In this document: positions 33,025-43,869 of the stretch, one piece after another
Numbering within the stretch: the stretch's first letter is position 1
Layout: every line of letters begins with the position of its first letter
Assembly (NCBI GenBank): GCA_013176395.1
Contig: JABMLP010000018.1
Span: forward strand, 930,001-994,000
Direction: 5' to 3'
DNA length: 64,000 nt
Origin: Venturia oleaginea
Taxonomy: Eukaryota; Ascomycota; Dothideomycetes; Venturiales; Venturiaceae
Notes under the pieces: generated by a model
Databases searched by the model: none
Seen by the model: only the letters and a program-made list of their open reading frames with translations
Told to the model about the DNA's origin: nothing
Made by a program: the position numbers and the translations under genes

Positions 33025-34800
33025 TCATAAAAGGAAATCCTCCGAAGCCAACAAACTCTCGCTAGCCACAAAAGTGAACCCACCAAAAGGATTCGCCTGT
33101 TGATCAGCCAAACCTTCCTCCAGCGCTTCTGAAAAGCTCTTTCGCGAGCGGCCCGGGCTAACAGCCAGATCCGTGAACTCTTCATCAAAGTTCTCTGCAA
33201 GCTCTGGATCCGTGATCAAGGGCTGAATGGGAGGCTCAACTTCCCGCTTCGCCAGCTTTTCCCAGTCGATGGCTTTGAAAAACCCGTGGTTCTTCATAGT
33301 CGTCAGATCTTTGGGCATGTTGTACCCTAGCCGTTTCTGTGGCTCTTTGCGTAGGAGCCTGATGAGGACATCTTTAGCGTTAGGTCCCAGGAAGTAGGGG
33401 ACAACGAGTTTCTTGTGGACAATGGCTTGCTCAATCTTCGCGTTGTTATTACCTCCGAATGGTGGCTTGCCAGTAAGAAGGTCAAAGGCAAGAGCACCGA
33501 GGGACCACCAGTCAACGGCAAAGCTGTACTCCTTTCCAGCAATAATTTCCGGCGCCATGTAATCCACTGTGCCGAGGAAGGAGTTGCATTTGGCGTCCTC
33601 GTCGACGGATACCTTGGAGAGCCCAAAGTCGGTGAGCAGGAGGTGACCTTCGGCATCCAGGAGACAGTTCTCAGGTTTGAGGTCGCGGTACACGACTCCA
33701 AGGTTGCGGTGCAAGTGCTCCAATGCCAGAATCATCTCGGCCATGTAAAAGGCAGCTGTGGGCTCATCGAACATGCGCTCCATTTTCAGGTGGTGGAACA
33801 ATTCTCCGCCTTGCGCGTACTCGAGAATGAGATACAACTTCTCATGGTCTTGGAAAGCGTAGAAAAGCTTGACAACGAAGGGATGACGATTAACGCTTTC
33901 CAGGATCTGTCGCTCCGTCTTCGTCTGCTCCACAAGTCTCTTGTGCACAACCAGGGACGCCTTCTTGAACTGCTTCTGCGCAAAAAGTCGTCCACTGTTC
34001 TGCTGACGAACAAGGTGGACTGTCCCAAAGGAGCCCTTGCCGAGACACTTCAGTGGCTCAAAGTCTTCAGCTGCCATCTTCCGCACCATTGTGTCCCGCT
34101 TTATGCTGCCCTCAACTGCCCCTAGAAAGGAACGCGATCGAACATCAGGACTGACAAAATCTTGATCCAGAGGAACTTCGTACGTATCCATTTCAGTCTT
34201 GTCGCTGTCACTGCCACTTGACCCAGTGTTTGAGAACTCACGGCAAAGGGTTGGAGGTGTTGCATGTGGTGAGCGATTGCCGATGCTCAGAGAGTCGAGC
34301 TTGAGCTTTAGAGCGCTGATGCCAGAGGGTGTCATTGGTCGCATAGCTGGACTACTGGCAACGCTAGAAAAGTCCCTCCGTGGGCCCATTTTTGGTGTAC
34401 TTGCGACTGAGAAGTCAGACTCCTCTCCCCCCGACCCTAACGGTGTTTGAAATCCACGAATCGTCTGCACGACTGGCGCAGCTGTACCTGTGGCCTGATC
34501 CCTTCTTTTTTTCTTTGCTGCCTTCTTTCGCACTTTCTCAAGATCGAGTTTAACCACATCATTGTTATCCTCGACTATAAGACTGTTCAGTTGCATAGGA
34601 GATTGCGATGCAATGCGAATTGGTGGACTTGCTGCGCTGGTTCGCAAACCGGCGATAGCCCTTGAGGAAGGTCTTAAGGCTTCTAGGCTTCCATCTTGAG
34701 ATTCCTGGCACATACTGCCAGTCCCAGCCGTGTCTGAGCCTGCGAGAGCGCCCGTGGGGATCTCACCCTCGTCGAAGGCGAACATGGTCATCGTGGTCAT
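33025..34800 (-). CDS. AGC-family serine/threonine kinase, S6K/Psk1-like
   Basis: Intron-less, 591 aa from ATG 34800 (MTTMTMFAFDEGEIPTGALA); the frame extends nine codons upstream only through a non-ATG codon. The N-terminal ~245 residues are Ser/Pro-rich and include a basic patch (KVRKKAAKKKRR). Kinase domain about 247-505: glycine loop LGKGSFGTV, Lys in FAQKQFKK, catalytic loop VVYRDLKPENCLL, DFG in LLLTDFGLSK, activation-loop FLGTVDYMAPE. The AGC tail ends with the hydrophobic motif GFTFVAS, the TORC-type phosphosite. Insert and tail pattern fit the fungal ribosomal-S6-kinase-like group (fission yeast Psk1) better than Sch9 or Ypk. Expected regulation is PDK1 on the activation loop and TORC1 on the tail. 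Confidence 0.9.
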   Translation of the reverse strand: MTTMTMFAFDEGEIPTGALAGSDTAGTGSMCQESQDGSLEALRPSSRAIAGLRTSAASPPIRIASQSPMQLNSLIVEDNNDVVKLDLEKVRKKAAKKKRRDQATGTAAPVVQTIRGFQTPLGSGGEESDFSVASTPKMGPRRDFSSVASSPAMRPMTPSGISALKLKLDSLSIGNRSPHATPPTLCREFSNTGSSGSDSDKTEMDTYEVPLDQDFVSPDVRSRSFLGAVEGSIKRDTMVRKMAAEDFEPLKCLGKGSFGTVHLVRQQNSGRLFAQKQFKKASLVVHKRLVEQTKTERQILESVNRHPFVVKLFYAFQDHEKLYLILEYAQGGELFHHLKMERMFDEPTAAFYMAEMILALEHLHRNLGVVYRDLKPENCLLDAEGHLLLTDFGLSKVSVDEDAKCNSFLGTVDYMAPEIIAGKEYSFAVDWWSLGALAFDLLTGKPPFGGNNNAKIEQAIVHKKLVVPYFLGPNAKDVLIRLLRKEPQKRLGYNMPKDLTTMKNHGFFKAIDWEKLAKREVEPPIQPLITDPELAENFDEEFTDLAVSPGRSRKSFSEALEEGLADQQANPFGGFTFVASESLLASEDFLL

Positions 34801-35645
34801 TTTTGCCGCGACCGTAGTATAGAACAATGTGAATCAATTTTGAAGTTCCTAGCGAGTTGCGCGCATCGATTCGGGTTTTAAATAGTAGGCCGCTATTTCT
34901 TTGTCAATCAAAGCGACTCTCAGACCGTTTGCGACAGCCGTACCAGCATAGGTATATCAATGCGTGCCTTTTAATTATGCCCACCTCTTCACGGTGGGCA
35001 GAAAACGACTACCGGCGGGTCGAGCGCAGCAAAAGTTCGGTCGGTGCGTGAATCAAGGCCTGAAATGTCCAAAAGGGAGAGCTTGTCCGAAGCGAAGCAG
35101 ACAGCGTCAGCAGAAGAAGTGGTCTCTGAGGTGTAGATAGGGCCCATGGATGTTACGTTGGTGGTATTTGAACGTTCGTGTATGATCGCCAGGTTACAAG
35201 CCGGCGACTGGGTGTGTATGAGCTGGATGTTGGTGTTTTTTGCTATGTGTCGGGGAGGAAAAGTTGGAAGTTTGCATTGAAGGCTGACTGATCCCTGACA
35301 CTTCCTTCACGTGTGATTGGAATATTTGGAATGCTAAACTGGGTTGCCCCTATGCACGATGCGTCTTGATTGCTTTCACTTTTAGTTCCTACGTGTTTGT
35401 ATATAGTTTGATTGCATCTATGAAATACAGTGTGTATATGGTGGTATCATTAGGTGAGCGGCTCAACCCCCCAAAACGCAGCATTGTTCCTCCTCGCGAT
35501 ACATGTCTCGTCATGTCTCGTCCCGGTCGTGAAGTCATTTCCCGTTTGCTACCAAATCAAAGCTGCCAAAAACCACTCCAATAATACACGTGAAGAATTG
35601 ACAATTTGATCCAAGTTTCTTGTGGCAGATCTCCTCCGTCCTCCT
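34801..35645. other. Upstream region of the AGC kinase
   Basis: 845 bp holding the kinase promoter and the 3' end of the next minus-strand gene. No RNA gene or further ORF recognised. Confidence 0.45.
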
Positions 35646-36983
35646 CTATTTCTTCGCTTTATTAGGCGTTACAGGCAAGGGTACCTTGCTCGGTTCTGGC
35701 TGGTTCAGCACGTCTCCAAGATCCTCCAACACGGCGCTTGGTTTTTCCTCGAGAGCCGAAAAGTCGTTCAGCTTGATTGGCGGTTCGACTTCGCCAGTCT
35801 CCTTTTCCAACACGGTACTCTCATCGATTTCAGACGCGTAATTGGATTCACCATCCGATCCGGCTTCCTCAGCAGAAAGCTTGTCTCTGGCAAGACGCGT
35901 TTCTCTTCCACGCTTATGGCAGTACCAGAAAACAAAGAGGAGGAGAAAGACAGCCAAGCTCATCAGAACATTGGTACCCGTTAGAACGGCAGGAAATCGG
36001 AGCTTCAAAAAGTTGAGAATGCTTCGTAGCATCGTCGCAACAGCTCCCTTCTGGCCCACCAGGGATTTCAACGATGGTATCTTCAAATTGGACCTTGCTT
36101 TCTTCGCTCCAGCGCTGCCTGCCGCAGCCATTTTCGCATCGAAGCCAGGCTTCTCGGAGGTCGCTGCCAATATCTCGGGAGCCAAACCAGCTGTCATTTT
36201 CGCAGGCAAACTCTTGACCAAGGCTTGTAGGAACGGAGGCATCGCAGCGAACAACTTCGCCAATTGTCCTTCGCTCCGTGTGAGCAGTTTCTCCAGATCA
36301 TCATAAGCTGTCGGTACGCCATTCACAATGTCTTTGAGTATCTGCGTGAACTCTTCCATCAGTTTTTGAGACTCTTTCGAGAAACTAAAGGCACGATTGT
36401 TGACGGCCGACAGATTCAGCTGGTCGAGAATGGATGCCATATCTTCCTGCTCTTTCCTCGCCTCAGCGGCAGCGATGTCTTCCTCGATGGTGGTCTTGTC
36501 GCCAGATTTTACAGCGTCGGCTGCGGCTTGTAGGTCGGCAGCTGCGACTTCTTTTCCCTTGCCCTGATAGCTAGTTAGACATGTCTTTGAAGACTTGGAG
36601 ATACTCACCTTTCCGAATCGAATGTTGGGCACATACGACCAGTAGTCCTTTTTTTTCTTCTCATCGGCACTAGCATCTTTGGACTCGTCGATATTGCCTT
36701 CTTTCAACTCGCCTTCTACAGGAGGAGACGTGGGCAGTGGGATCTCATTCGCGCCAGCCATCAAGGCTGTCTGGGCACATCTACCGACAACCTTCTCGCC
36801 ATTGTCTAGGATCACGACTGGCCGTGCTGGAAGCGGAGGTGGCGTCTCCTCGGATGTAATCCTTTCGAGGAATTTTTCATCTTCGTCGTTGAGGACTGGT
36901 TGCGCATCGGCGGAGTGATGTTTCTTCTGCTCGACTTTATGCTCAACTTTACCCTTGAAGGAGTTGAAGTATTGCATGGCCAT
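35646..36983 (-). CDS. Conserved-looking single-span membrane protein of unknown function
   Basis: Start at ATG 36983 (MAMQYFNSFKGKVEHKVEQK). The N-terminal region has a YWSYVPNIRFGK motif followed by a likely 45-nt intron (36564-36608: GTGAGT donor, CTAAC branch, CAG acceptor) that keeps frame; spliced product 430 aa, unspliced 445 aa. A central charged helical region (EDIAAAEARKEQEDMASILD onward) precedes one transmembrane segment near the C-terminal third (NVLMSLAVFLLLFVFWYC) followed by a basic, then acidic, cytosolic tail. No named domain is recognised. The topology (long soluble part, single late TM) suggests an ER or nuclear-envelope anchored protein, which is inference. Confidence 0.75.
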   Translation of the reverse strand: MAMQYFNSFKGKVEHKVEQKKHHSADAQPVLNDEDEKFLERITSEETPPPLPARPVVILDNGEKVVGRCAQTALMAGANEIPLPTSPPVEGELKEGNIDESKDASADEKKKKDYWSYVPNIRFGKVSISKSSKTCLTSYQGKGKEVAAADLQAAADAVKSGDKTTIEEDIAAAEARKEQEDMASILDQLNLSAVNNRAFSFSKESQKLMEEFTQILKDIVNGVPTAYDDLEKLLTRSEGQLAKLFAAMPPFLQALVKSLPAKMTAGLAPEILAATSEKPGFDAKMAAAGSAGAKKARSNLKIPSLKSLVGQKGAVATMLRSILNFLKLRFPAVLTGTNVLMSLAVFLLLFVFWYCHKRGRETRLARDKLSAEEAGSDGESNYASEIDESTVLEKETGEVEPPIKLNDFSALEEKPSAVLEDLGDVLNQPEPSKVPLPVTPNKAKK

Positions 36984-39610
36984 GGTTGATTGAGTGCGGG
37001 GAATCAGGCTGCAGATTTGCGCGCAGAACAAGAGCTGATGAACGTTTCTAGGTTAGTGCTGAGTGCTGACTGTTGTTTCTAGGTTGGCGAGATGGTTTCT
37101 CAAACGCGACTTGAGAATGACGACTTAAATCTTGCACATGCTCGTCGTTCGTTTGATGCTGTTGGTCGATCGATCTTGCTGTGTTGGAGGGGGTCTGCCT
37201 TACGCCACAGCTGACATCATGTGGCGAAACTCCACGAGGATTCGAGATTCCACACCAAACCACAACATCTGTACTATGTCCTCGTTCTCTGATCGAAAGG
37301 CGGCTCCGTATCTAAGAAGATGGCATAATCGGCTCTCCTTGCTGATCTGCTCGAGAATGCTCTTGAACAGTCTCTCCATGTCTCAGACAAATCAAGGCGT
37401 ATGACCGTCATCTCGACGATGAGGTTACACATTCGATCCCGAACGTTTGTCATCTCTTCTCACCAACATCCGATATCTCAATGACAACCTCATCTCAATA
37501 CTGAATTTGCGTGGAATTTATCGGAAAAACGCAATGACTTCGCATCTGGGAGACTACGACAAACGGATCAAATGTTTCAGGCAAGGCGACAAAGGTCAAG
37601 TGGAAGTGATAAACCGCCAGTCGGGCCATTCTTTCCATCTCCCTTGTTAAGGATCCGATCCTTTCAAACTTTCTTTTAGGCCACTCTGCCGCTGAGAGAA
37701 CAGAATCAGCATGTTCACTGTGAGCACTTTGTGTACAAAGCATAGCGAATCTAGACCGATTATTGTCCGAGACTCTCGACAAACATCGAATCCGTTTCGC
37801 ACCTACAAGAGCATACGCATGTCAGTTTGTTATTCGTCAAGTCAAGCCCGCCGATCTTTCAGGAAATTACTGGCACGAGAATCTCCACGAGCCTTACAGC
37901 TTGCTGCGAAGGTGCAGGTGTTTCCAACCACCCATGTCTGGCTCAAGAACCGCGACGACAAATGAAGACTACCTTGACAGGCTGCAGAGGAAAGTGAGCC
38001 CATATTTGATTTACGCTTGTTCAAATCAACATCGATATTGGTAAAGTCCTGGCAATTACAATTCCAAAACTGTCAGAAATTCATCGTCATCGACATGGAC
38101 TTAAGCACTACTCAAAAGAGAGACCCTTTTGGTTTCGAGGTGACATAATTCTTGAATCAACTCGCAAATACACCTTCTCACCTAACAACTCAGTATGGAA
38201 AGTGAAGTGAGATTTGAGGTTTTTGAGGTTCTCACTCTGGTATCAAGAAATTATTAACGGGTCAAACAAAATCTTGTCATTGCAGCCAAAGAGGGGTGTG
38301 TGAGTATCGAACGCGTCGTGCATACAGCTCGAGGGATAGGTTTGCTGGTTCCATCGTCTCTTTGAAGTTTCGAGAAGGTAAAACAGATAAAAATGATCAT
38401 TGCAGAGAAGTGGGACCAATTCAAGTATTGTCACATCTGATTCAAATGAAAGACCCGGCCATTGATACTGTGTAACCTATTAACATCACAGCGAGATCCG
38501 CAGGAAACATCATCATCCCATAAAACTCTGACCAAGTTCGCACTAGATCCACCATGTTAAACCAACAACTGAGGAACTCCATTCCTCCTCACCAACTTTC
38601 AGCTTCACCTTACCCTCAACAACCCAAAAAGAACCAACAGCGTGAGTGGTATCAGTTATAAGGAACCTTTTCGCCACACTAAGACTCTCGCTCACTACAA
38701 ATTTCACACCTGCCGACCACAAGTTATAAAGTCTTCAGGACTATCTTTCATCTTCACTCAACCTTATCAAACCCGATTAGGCAATTTCCTGAAAGTATCA
38801 CCGACCAGGAATCGACATCAGCGGGAGATATTGCAAAGACCATATACTACGTTCTTGCCCTCCTCCCACCCAATCATCAGCACACCCTTTTCACCAGTGA
38901 AATCCACCGACCACAAGGTATGAAGTCTCCTACACCAGTTTTCAACTTCTCTCATCTCATCAGACCCAAACATGCAATTCTTTGAAAGACTCACTGACCC
39001 GAGAATCGAAGTTAGTGAGGGATATTTGAGTAACCACATAACATTCCCGTACCTTGTTCCTACCCGATCGTCACAAATATTTGGTGTTAATACATATGGC
39101 CGCTGATCGCTAATCATAACAGTGCGCACCTGCCATATCCATAACCGACCTGATTATAGGTCGCGCCTCGTGGCTCTCTTTCTTCCAACCACCCAAAACA
39201 ATTCACCACTTCCAGGAAGTGTAAGCACCACGAAGCAGTTGCACATCGGCAAAAAATCCCACCACTATCGCCTCCGACAACCTGCTCTCATTCACCTCAC
39301 CAAAAACCTCTATTCCCTCACAACAATCTCTCTCCCGACGTAAACCAGCCTCACCTCCATCACATTCGTTGCAAGGTAAATATCCCTCCCTGCAATCCAT
39401 CGCTTCTTCATTTTCTGTAAACAACACGTCACGAATTGAACGCGTAGCTAACGCCAATTTCAGACCACGACTCAGACTATCCCACCACTAACAACAAGAG
39501 CCTCCCAACCTTTTTAAATACTCCAAAAAGTAAATCGATATCGAAAAATTTCTGGAAACTAGAACGCTAATTGACTACAGAATTTTAGCACACTCGATCA
39601 CGATTTCAAT
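36984..39610. other. 2.6-kb intergenic region between divergent genes
   Basis: No gene recognised on either strand. The sequence is moderately A/C-rich from 38500 to 39500 and contains a degenerate direct repeat (38715-39090). Both the membrane-protein gene and the SAP-domain gene must take their promoters from here. Confidence 0.5.
38715..39090 (+). repeat. Degenerate ~194-bp tandem duplication
   Basis: GACCACAAGTTATAAAGTCT at 38715 recurs as GACCACAAGGTATGAAGTCT at 38909; the following sequence aligns imperfectly for about 170 bp (for example CAGGAATCGACATCAG against CGAGAATCGAAGTTAG). Divergence is high, so the event is old. Confidence 0.5.
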
Positions 39611-41210
39611 ATGTCTTTCGCAGACGACCTCTCCCTCGGCTTCAATTTCAACGATGATGACGACGACCGCCTCCAAGTCGAATCGGCTGGCGAAGGCGCG
39701 CAAGAAGACGACCTTGCGGATGCAGAGTCTAATGCCGATGACGATGAAGAAGTGAGTTGGTACGTGTCTATGTCACGTAAGTGCGAGTACTAATGCTGTG
39801 TAGTATGACGAAGACTCGTACAATCCAAGCAAAGGCAACCTGGAACGCTCTGTGAGCCTGGCAGCGTCAGAGACTAGCAATCGTGTCCGCGCGAATGGCC
39901 AGGGCTTTGCTCCGCAGCGCGCAATCACCGCCGACCTGGATTCCACCGATGAGCTGATCGTGAGTCTCAAAGAGAAGGGATACAGCAACGACGCCGTCTG
40001 CGCTCAGCTGGTTCGTGAGGGACGCATCAACTACGACAAGAAGACTGTCGGCTCACGGTACCTCCGCTTGAAGAACGCGATCCTCGACCGCGAAGAAGAG
40101 CGCCTCGACGGTGAGCTTACGGACTGGCACGATGGTGAGGACGAGGCATTGCTTAAAGCCGACCAACTCGGTCTGGCCGAGATTCACGACACGATTGCTC
40201 GCACACGGGCCAAGCGCTGGCACCTTGTGGCTAAGAACGTCCAGAAGATCCTCAAGAAAGAGGCAAAGTACTCTCCATCTGCTTGCCAGAAGCGCTTCGT
40301 CGCTCTCCAGCACGGTACTGCTACCATTCCTCCGGAGCTCGACGATGACCCTACGCGTCGTTTCGAAGAGAAGGCCGCACGCGTCCTCGCCGCCCTACAC
40401 GACCAGAAGCTCAAAGATGCGTCTGAGAAGCAGGCTAGAGAAGCCAAGCGCCTTGCCAGCGACAACCTCAAGCTGCAGAAGGCTCTCGAGAAGAAAGAAC
40501 GCGCCGACAAGCGAGCCAAAGATGCCGAAGAGAAGGCCAGAATTGCCATTGAACAGGCTGCGAAGCGCGCACAGTCCGCTAAGGAACTTGAAGACGCCCG
40601 TAAGACCCAAGCTGACCAAATCCAAGCCATGCGTGCTGGCAAACCCAAGCCAGCTCCCATCGCCCGCCCGGCAGTAGTGGTCACACTCAACACAAGCTCT
40701 GATCTTTCCTCACCAGCCCCAGCCAAGGGCAAAGCCAAAGCCAACCAAGGCCCACGCGCCCATCTGCAGCTCAAGGAGCTCAAAGAACTGTGTAGTCAAC
40801 GTGAACTAATCCAGTCAGGCACAAAGACCTCTCTCATTGAGCGTCTCCGCTTCGATGATTCTACCTTTCCCGTCTCTCAGCTAAAGATTCTACTTCAAAA
40901 GCGTGGTGTCTCCACCGACGGCACGCACGACGAATTGCAGGAACGCCTCGCCCAAGCTGACGCGAACAACTCTGTCTGGGGCCAGCGTTTCGCTGGTAAG
41001 ACTAGCAAGACAGGTTCTAGCTCCAAGCGTGATGCTTCTGCTGAAGGCGACGCCCGAGCCACAAAGCGCACTCGCCCTTCTGAAGCTCTGACTGATATGG
41101 CTGCTACTGCTATGGCGGCCTTCAGTGGGGATGACTTTGTGGATTTTAGTGGTGGTAATGATGTCATTGACGACGACGATGACGATGACGACGACGACCT
41201 GGATTTTTGA
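39611..41210 (+). CDS. SAP-domain, Myb/SANT-like nuclear protein, 515 aa
   Basis: Two exons, 39611-39751 and 39804-41210, with intron GTGAGT...TAG. The acidic N terminus (MSFADDLSLGFNFNDDDDD) is followed by a region resembling a Myb/helix-turn-helix domain (ELIVSLKEKGYSNDAVCAQL, GSRYLRLKNAI; later YSPSACQKRFVALQ), a long charged coiled coil (about 220-300, alternating K/E/A), then a SAP-like helix pair (LQLKELKELCSQRELIQSG, then VSQLKILLQKRGVSTDG) that usually binds A/T-rich DNA. The C terminus ends in a run of Asp encoded by a GAC/GAT microsatellite (41168-41205). Probably a chromatin-associated factor; no precise function known. Confidence 0.8.
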
Positions 41211-41761
41211 GAGCCTTTGGCTGACTTTCACAGTTCACAATCGAGCTCCCGTTGCCAGGATGAGATGAGGGTGCGTTTGCGATAGCGATGGCGAGAAAAT
41301 TTATCCTTTGTTAGCTGGCGATTGCGGTATGAGTATTGAACACTTCTTTCTTTGGGCAATGGGCGAAATTGATGGGAAATTTGGAGTTTGCGATTTTGTG
41401 CTTTGGCGGATTATCTTACTTTCACGTTGGTCGTGCCCAGGGACTTGGTCTGTGGGTTTGTAAGGATTAGGATATCACCGACTTCGGTAATGGATGCTTG
41501 TTTGGCCTTTTTCTTGATTGAGTCAAAGAGTTTGCTACTGGTAGTTTTGATGATGTATCGGTTTGAAACGTGGTTGCGTCCGGTCGTGGGTTGTTGAAAT
41601 GCTTCTTCTAAAATCGAGACATTTGAGAAGGGATTTGCTCATGGGCTTCTTCCTTCCTTCCCAGTTTTCTTCGCCTTCGCCAATGACCTTCTCTCCCTCA
41701 CTTGACGTGTAATAATAGCACGACAAGGTGGACAGTTTTGATAGATAGTATTCTTTGAATT
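41211..41761. other. 3' flank, nothing recognised
   Basis: 3' region of the SAP-domain gene; no gene seen. Confidence 0.4.
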
Positions 41762-42021
41762 CTATTTCCCATAACGTAGACATCTTCCTTCTTCCAAGGC
41801 GAGTCGCCTGCTGAATCTGCCTTTCTCCCGACATTCCCGGCAACGGGCATAGCTTTTCTCATCACAGAGGACCCTGCAACTGGGACATATCTTGTTCACC
41901 CAAGACTTCTTCGCATTGCCTTCCTTGAGAAGTGACCTTTCCTTCTCCACTCTCCATGACGAGTTCGGCAAGAAGAACACTTTCGATAGTTCTTATACTC
42001 TGGGGTTTCCCTTCGACAACT
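41762..42021 (-). pseudogene. Out-of-frame remnants of further CxxC-CxxC modules
   Basis: Just beyond the TAA of the gene at 42022-42708 the minus strand still encodes at least two more modules of the same type, in shifted phases: YRKCSSCRTRHGEWRR, then KICPSCRVLCDEKSY with ARCRECREKGRFSRR, and the start of another (EEGRCLRYGK). A pair of compensating single-base shifts around 42010-42030 would account for the first break. The intact ancestor was therefore longer. Confidence 0.6.
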
Positions 42022-42708
42022 TTAAGCACTTCCCTTCTGCTGTCTGCTAAGCTTCTTTTTCTGCCGGCATAGTCGGCAATTTGTGAAGCCTGTCTCATCT
42101 CTTGGGCCTTCGCAATCGATACAAACATTTTCATTCTGTTTCGCATGGTTGGCCCTCCGTCTATTTGCCCGAAGAGCAAGGCAAGACGGGCAATGAGCAA
42201 GCTTCGAGCCTGAGTTGTCCTTCCCACAATCTAGGCATTTTCCTTCCTCAGAACGGCGTTGTCGTATGTTCTGGGCTTGGGATCTACACTTTTTGCACGT
42301 CAAAAAGACTTGCTCCTCTCTGGGCCTTAAGGCGCATATAGTGCACATCGAACCATCGAGTCTTGTTATGCTTCTCCGCTTCCTTACAGCCTCTGCCTGA
42401 CGAGCTCTACAAGACGGACACGACGTGAAATTGCAATCCGGATTTGTCTCAGCACAAACACTGCACTTGCCTTCTTCCATAAGACGTTGTCGATGTAATC
42501 TTCGGTTAAGAACACGTTTTGACATCCCTGTAGCCAGGACTTCTGCTTCTGGTTTTGCGGGTTGGCCATGGTCATAGGCTGAAAAACTCTGTGATTTTGT
42601 GATCTGGAAGGGCAACACAGCGCGCGTGGACGTGAAGATGGGGACCTGGAGTGTTTGCGCGACAGTAGTTGACTGCCGTAGGCGAGAGTAGAGTGAAATA
42701 GTGATCAT
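42022..42708 (-). CDS. Tandem Cys-pair (zinc-ribbon-like) repeat protein, 228 aa, probably truncated
   Basis: Start at ATG 42708 (MITISLYSRLRQSTTV). The first ~80 residues are Ser/Thr/Gln-rich with a possible mitochondrial-like basic start. Then come four modules of about 33-40 residues, each C-x2-C, 8-12 residues, C-x2-C and a basic tail: GKCSVCAETNPDCNFTSCPS, SMCTICALRPREEQVFLTCK, GKCLDCGKDNSGSKLAHCPS, ENVCIDCEGPRDETGFTNCR. The geometry suggests one metal ion per module and a nucleic-acid or protein scaffold. The frame ends at TAA 42022 in the middle of what should be module five, and more modules follow out of frame. No named family recognised; similar repeat proteins occur scattered in Pezizomycotina. 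Confidence 0.6.
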   Translation of the reverse strand: MITISLYSRLRQSTTVAQTLQVPIFTSTRAVLPFQITKSQSFSAYDHGQPAKPEAEVLATGMSKRVLNRRLHRQRLMEEGKCSVCAETNPDCNFTSCPSCRARQAEAVRKRRSITRLDGSMCTICALRPREEQVFLTCKKCRSQAQNIRQRRSEEGKCLDCGKDNSGSKLAHCPSCLALRANRRRANHAKQNENVCIDCEGPRDETGFTNCRLCRQKKKLSRQQKGSA

Positions 42709-43245
42709 TCTTCGTGTTACTTGTTGATGACTGATCGACAGCGATTTTGGACCGTTATCGAGGTGAGGATGGAGGACAGGTGTCTCTGGGCGAGTTTGCG
42801 GACCCAAGACAGTCCAGCGTGGCGAAGTCGATCTCAGCAGCGATGAGGTAGAGAAGTTTTGGAGAGGGCTTGAGGTGAGGTTGCGGATAGAAATGCGACC
42901 CGACCAAACCGAGAATTTTTGGCTTGGCCTCGGCGCTTCCCGATACAGAAATCCCGAGCCTCCATTTTATCTCGAACTGTGAAGATAATGAGTTGGCTCT
43001 ATGAAAGCGAGTTCTCAATGAAGTGAAGTAAGAATGAGTATAGTTGATCGATAATCGGATCTAAAACGTCAGAGCCCAAGTCCAATGAAATGCGCTACAG
43101 AGCAGTCTCTCAGTTTGATGCTCAAGGTTGTCTTCGAGCCAAACGTGAGGATGATTCTCTAAATATCGCTCAAGATTGCAGAAGCTCATCCCTCATAATT
43201 AGGGCAAAATATATTCTGTATAAATATAAAAATACTCAGTCTAGT
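42709..43245. other. Intergenic upstream of the Cys-repeat gene
   Basis: No gene recognised. An AT-rich stretch just before the tRNA (TATAAATATAAAAAT at about 43219) may help polymerase III initiation. Confidence 0.4.
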
Positions 43246-43327
43246 GGGGATGTGGCTCAGTGGTAGAGCGCCCGCTTTGCATCTTGCAATTTGCGGGAGG
43301 CCCAGGTTTCGATCACCTGCTTCTCCA
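43246..43327 (+). tRNA. tRNA-Ala(UGC) with 10-nt intron
   Basis: Acceptor GGGGATG with CTTCTCC (one G-U, one T-T mismatch at the sixth pair), D arm GCTC-AGTGGTA-GAGC, anticodon stem CCCGC/GCGGG with loop TTTGCAT (anticodon TGC at 43278-43280), variable loop AGGCC, T arm CAGGT-TTCGATC-ACCTG, discriminator A. The 10-nt intron 43282-43291 follows A37 and contains TTGCAA, complementary to the anticodon, as expected for endonuclease-processed introns. The acceptor mismatch is unusual but the gene has a good upstream AT tract and a terminator, so I regard it as functional. Confidence 0.88.
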
Positions 43328-43340
43328 GACCTAATAGTCC

Positions 43341-43346
43341 TTTTTT
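43341..43346 (+). terminator. RNA polymerase III terminator for tRNA-Ala
   Basis: Run of six T beginning 14 nt after the tRNA 3' end. Confidence 0.75.
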
Positions 43347-43869
43347 ACTTTATGGTTGGGTGTATGTCTGTCTGTCAAGGGGGAACTTTTGGCGATAGGA
43401 GGAGCATCGAGAAGATCTACTACTGATGTGGGGGGATAAGGAACTTTGTAAATAGATATCCATATGATACGCATACCCATACATTTTTGACACGGCACAA
43501 GTCTGAGTCCCTTTTTGTCATTTTGCCTCGTACAACATCCCCTTTCAGCAATTGGCTCATCTGATGAGCTTGCCGAAGTTTCGACTGATTTTGTTAGCCA
43601 CCAGTAGCATAGAGCGACCTACTTTTCTTTCATTGAATTGGAAAACGAAGTCATATCCCAAGTTAGAATTCACCCAGTCAGGATCGAGATCGATAAACTC
43701 CTAGCAATTTTCCAGATTCGAAATTACCAAAAACTTGTCGGTATCGATCTTGAACTGAAGATGATCAACGGGATTCACGTTTGGTTTGACTCCGTTCCTA
43801 GAGCTCACATTGAATACATCCGTCTTTCTGAAATTGCCAAACTGTTTCATAAGAGAAGAGACAGGAAGA
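43347..43869. other. Intergenic
   Basis: No gene recognised between the tRNA terminator and the 3' end of the aldo/keto reductase gene. Confidence 0.4.

Noticed and set aside
40184..40783. Minus-strand 199-residue frame within the SAP-domain gene
   Set aside because: Antisense shadow of the K/E/A-rich coiled coil.
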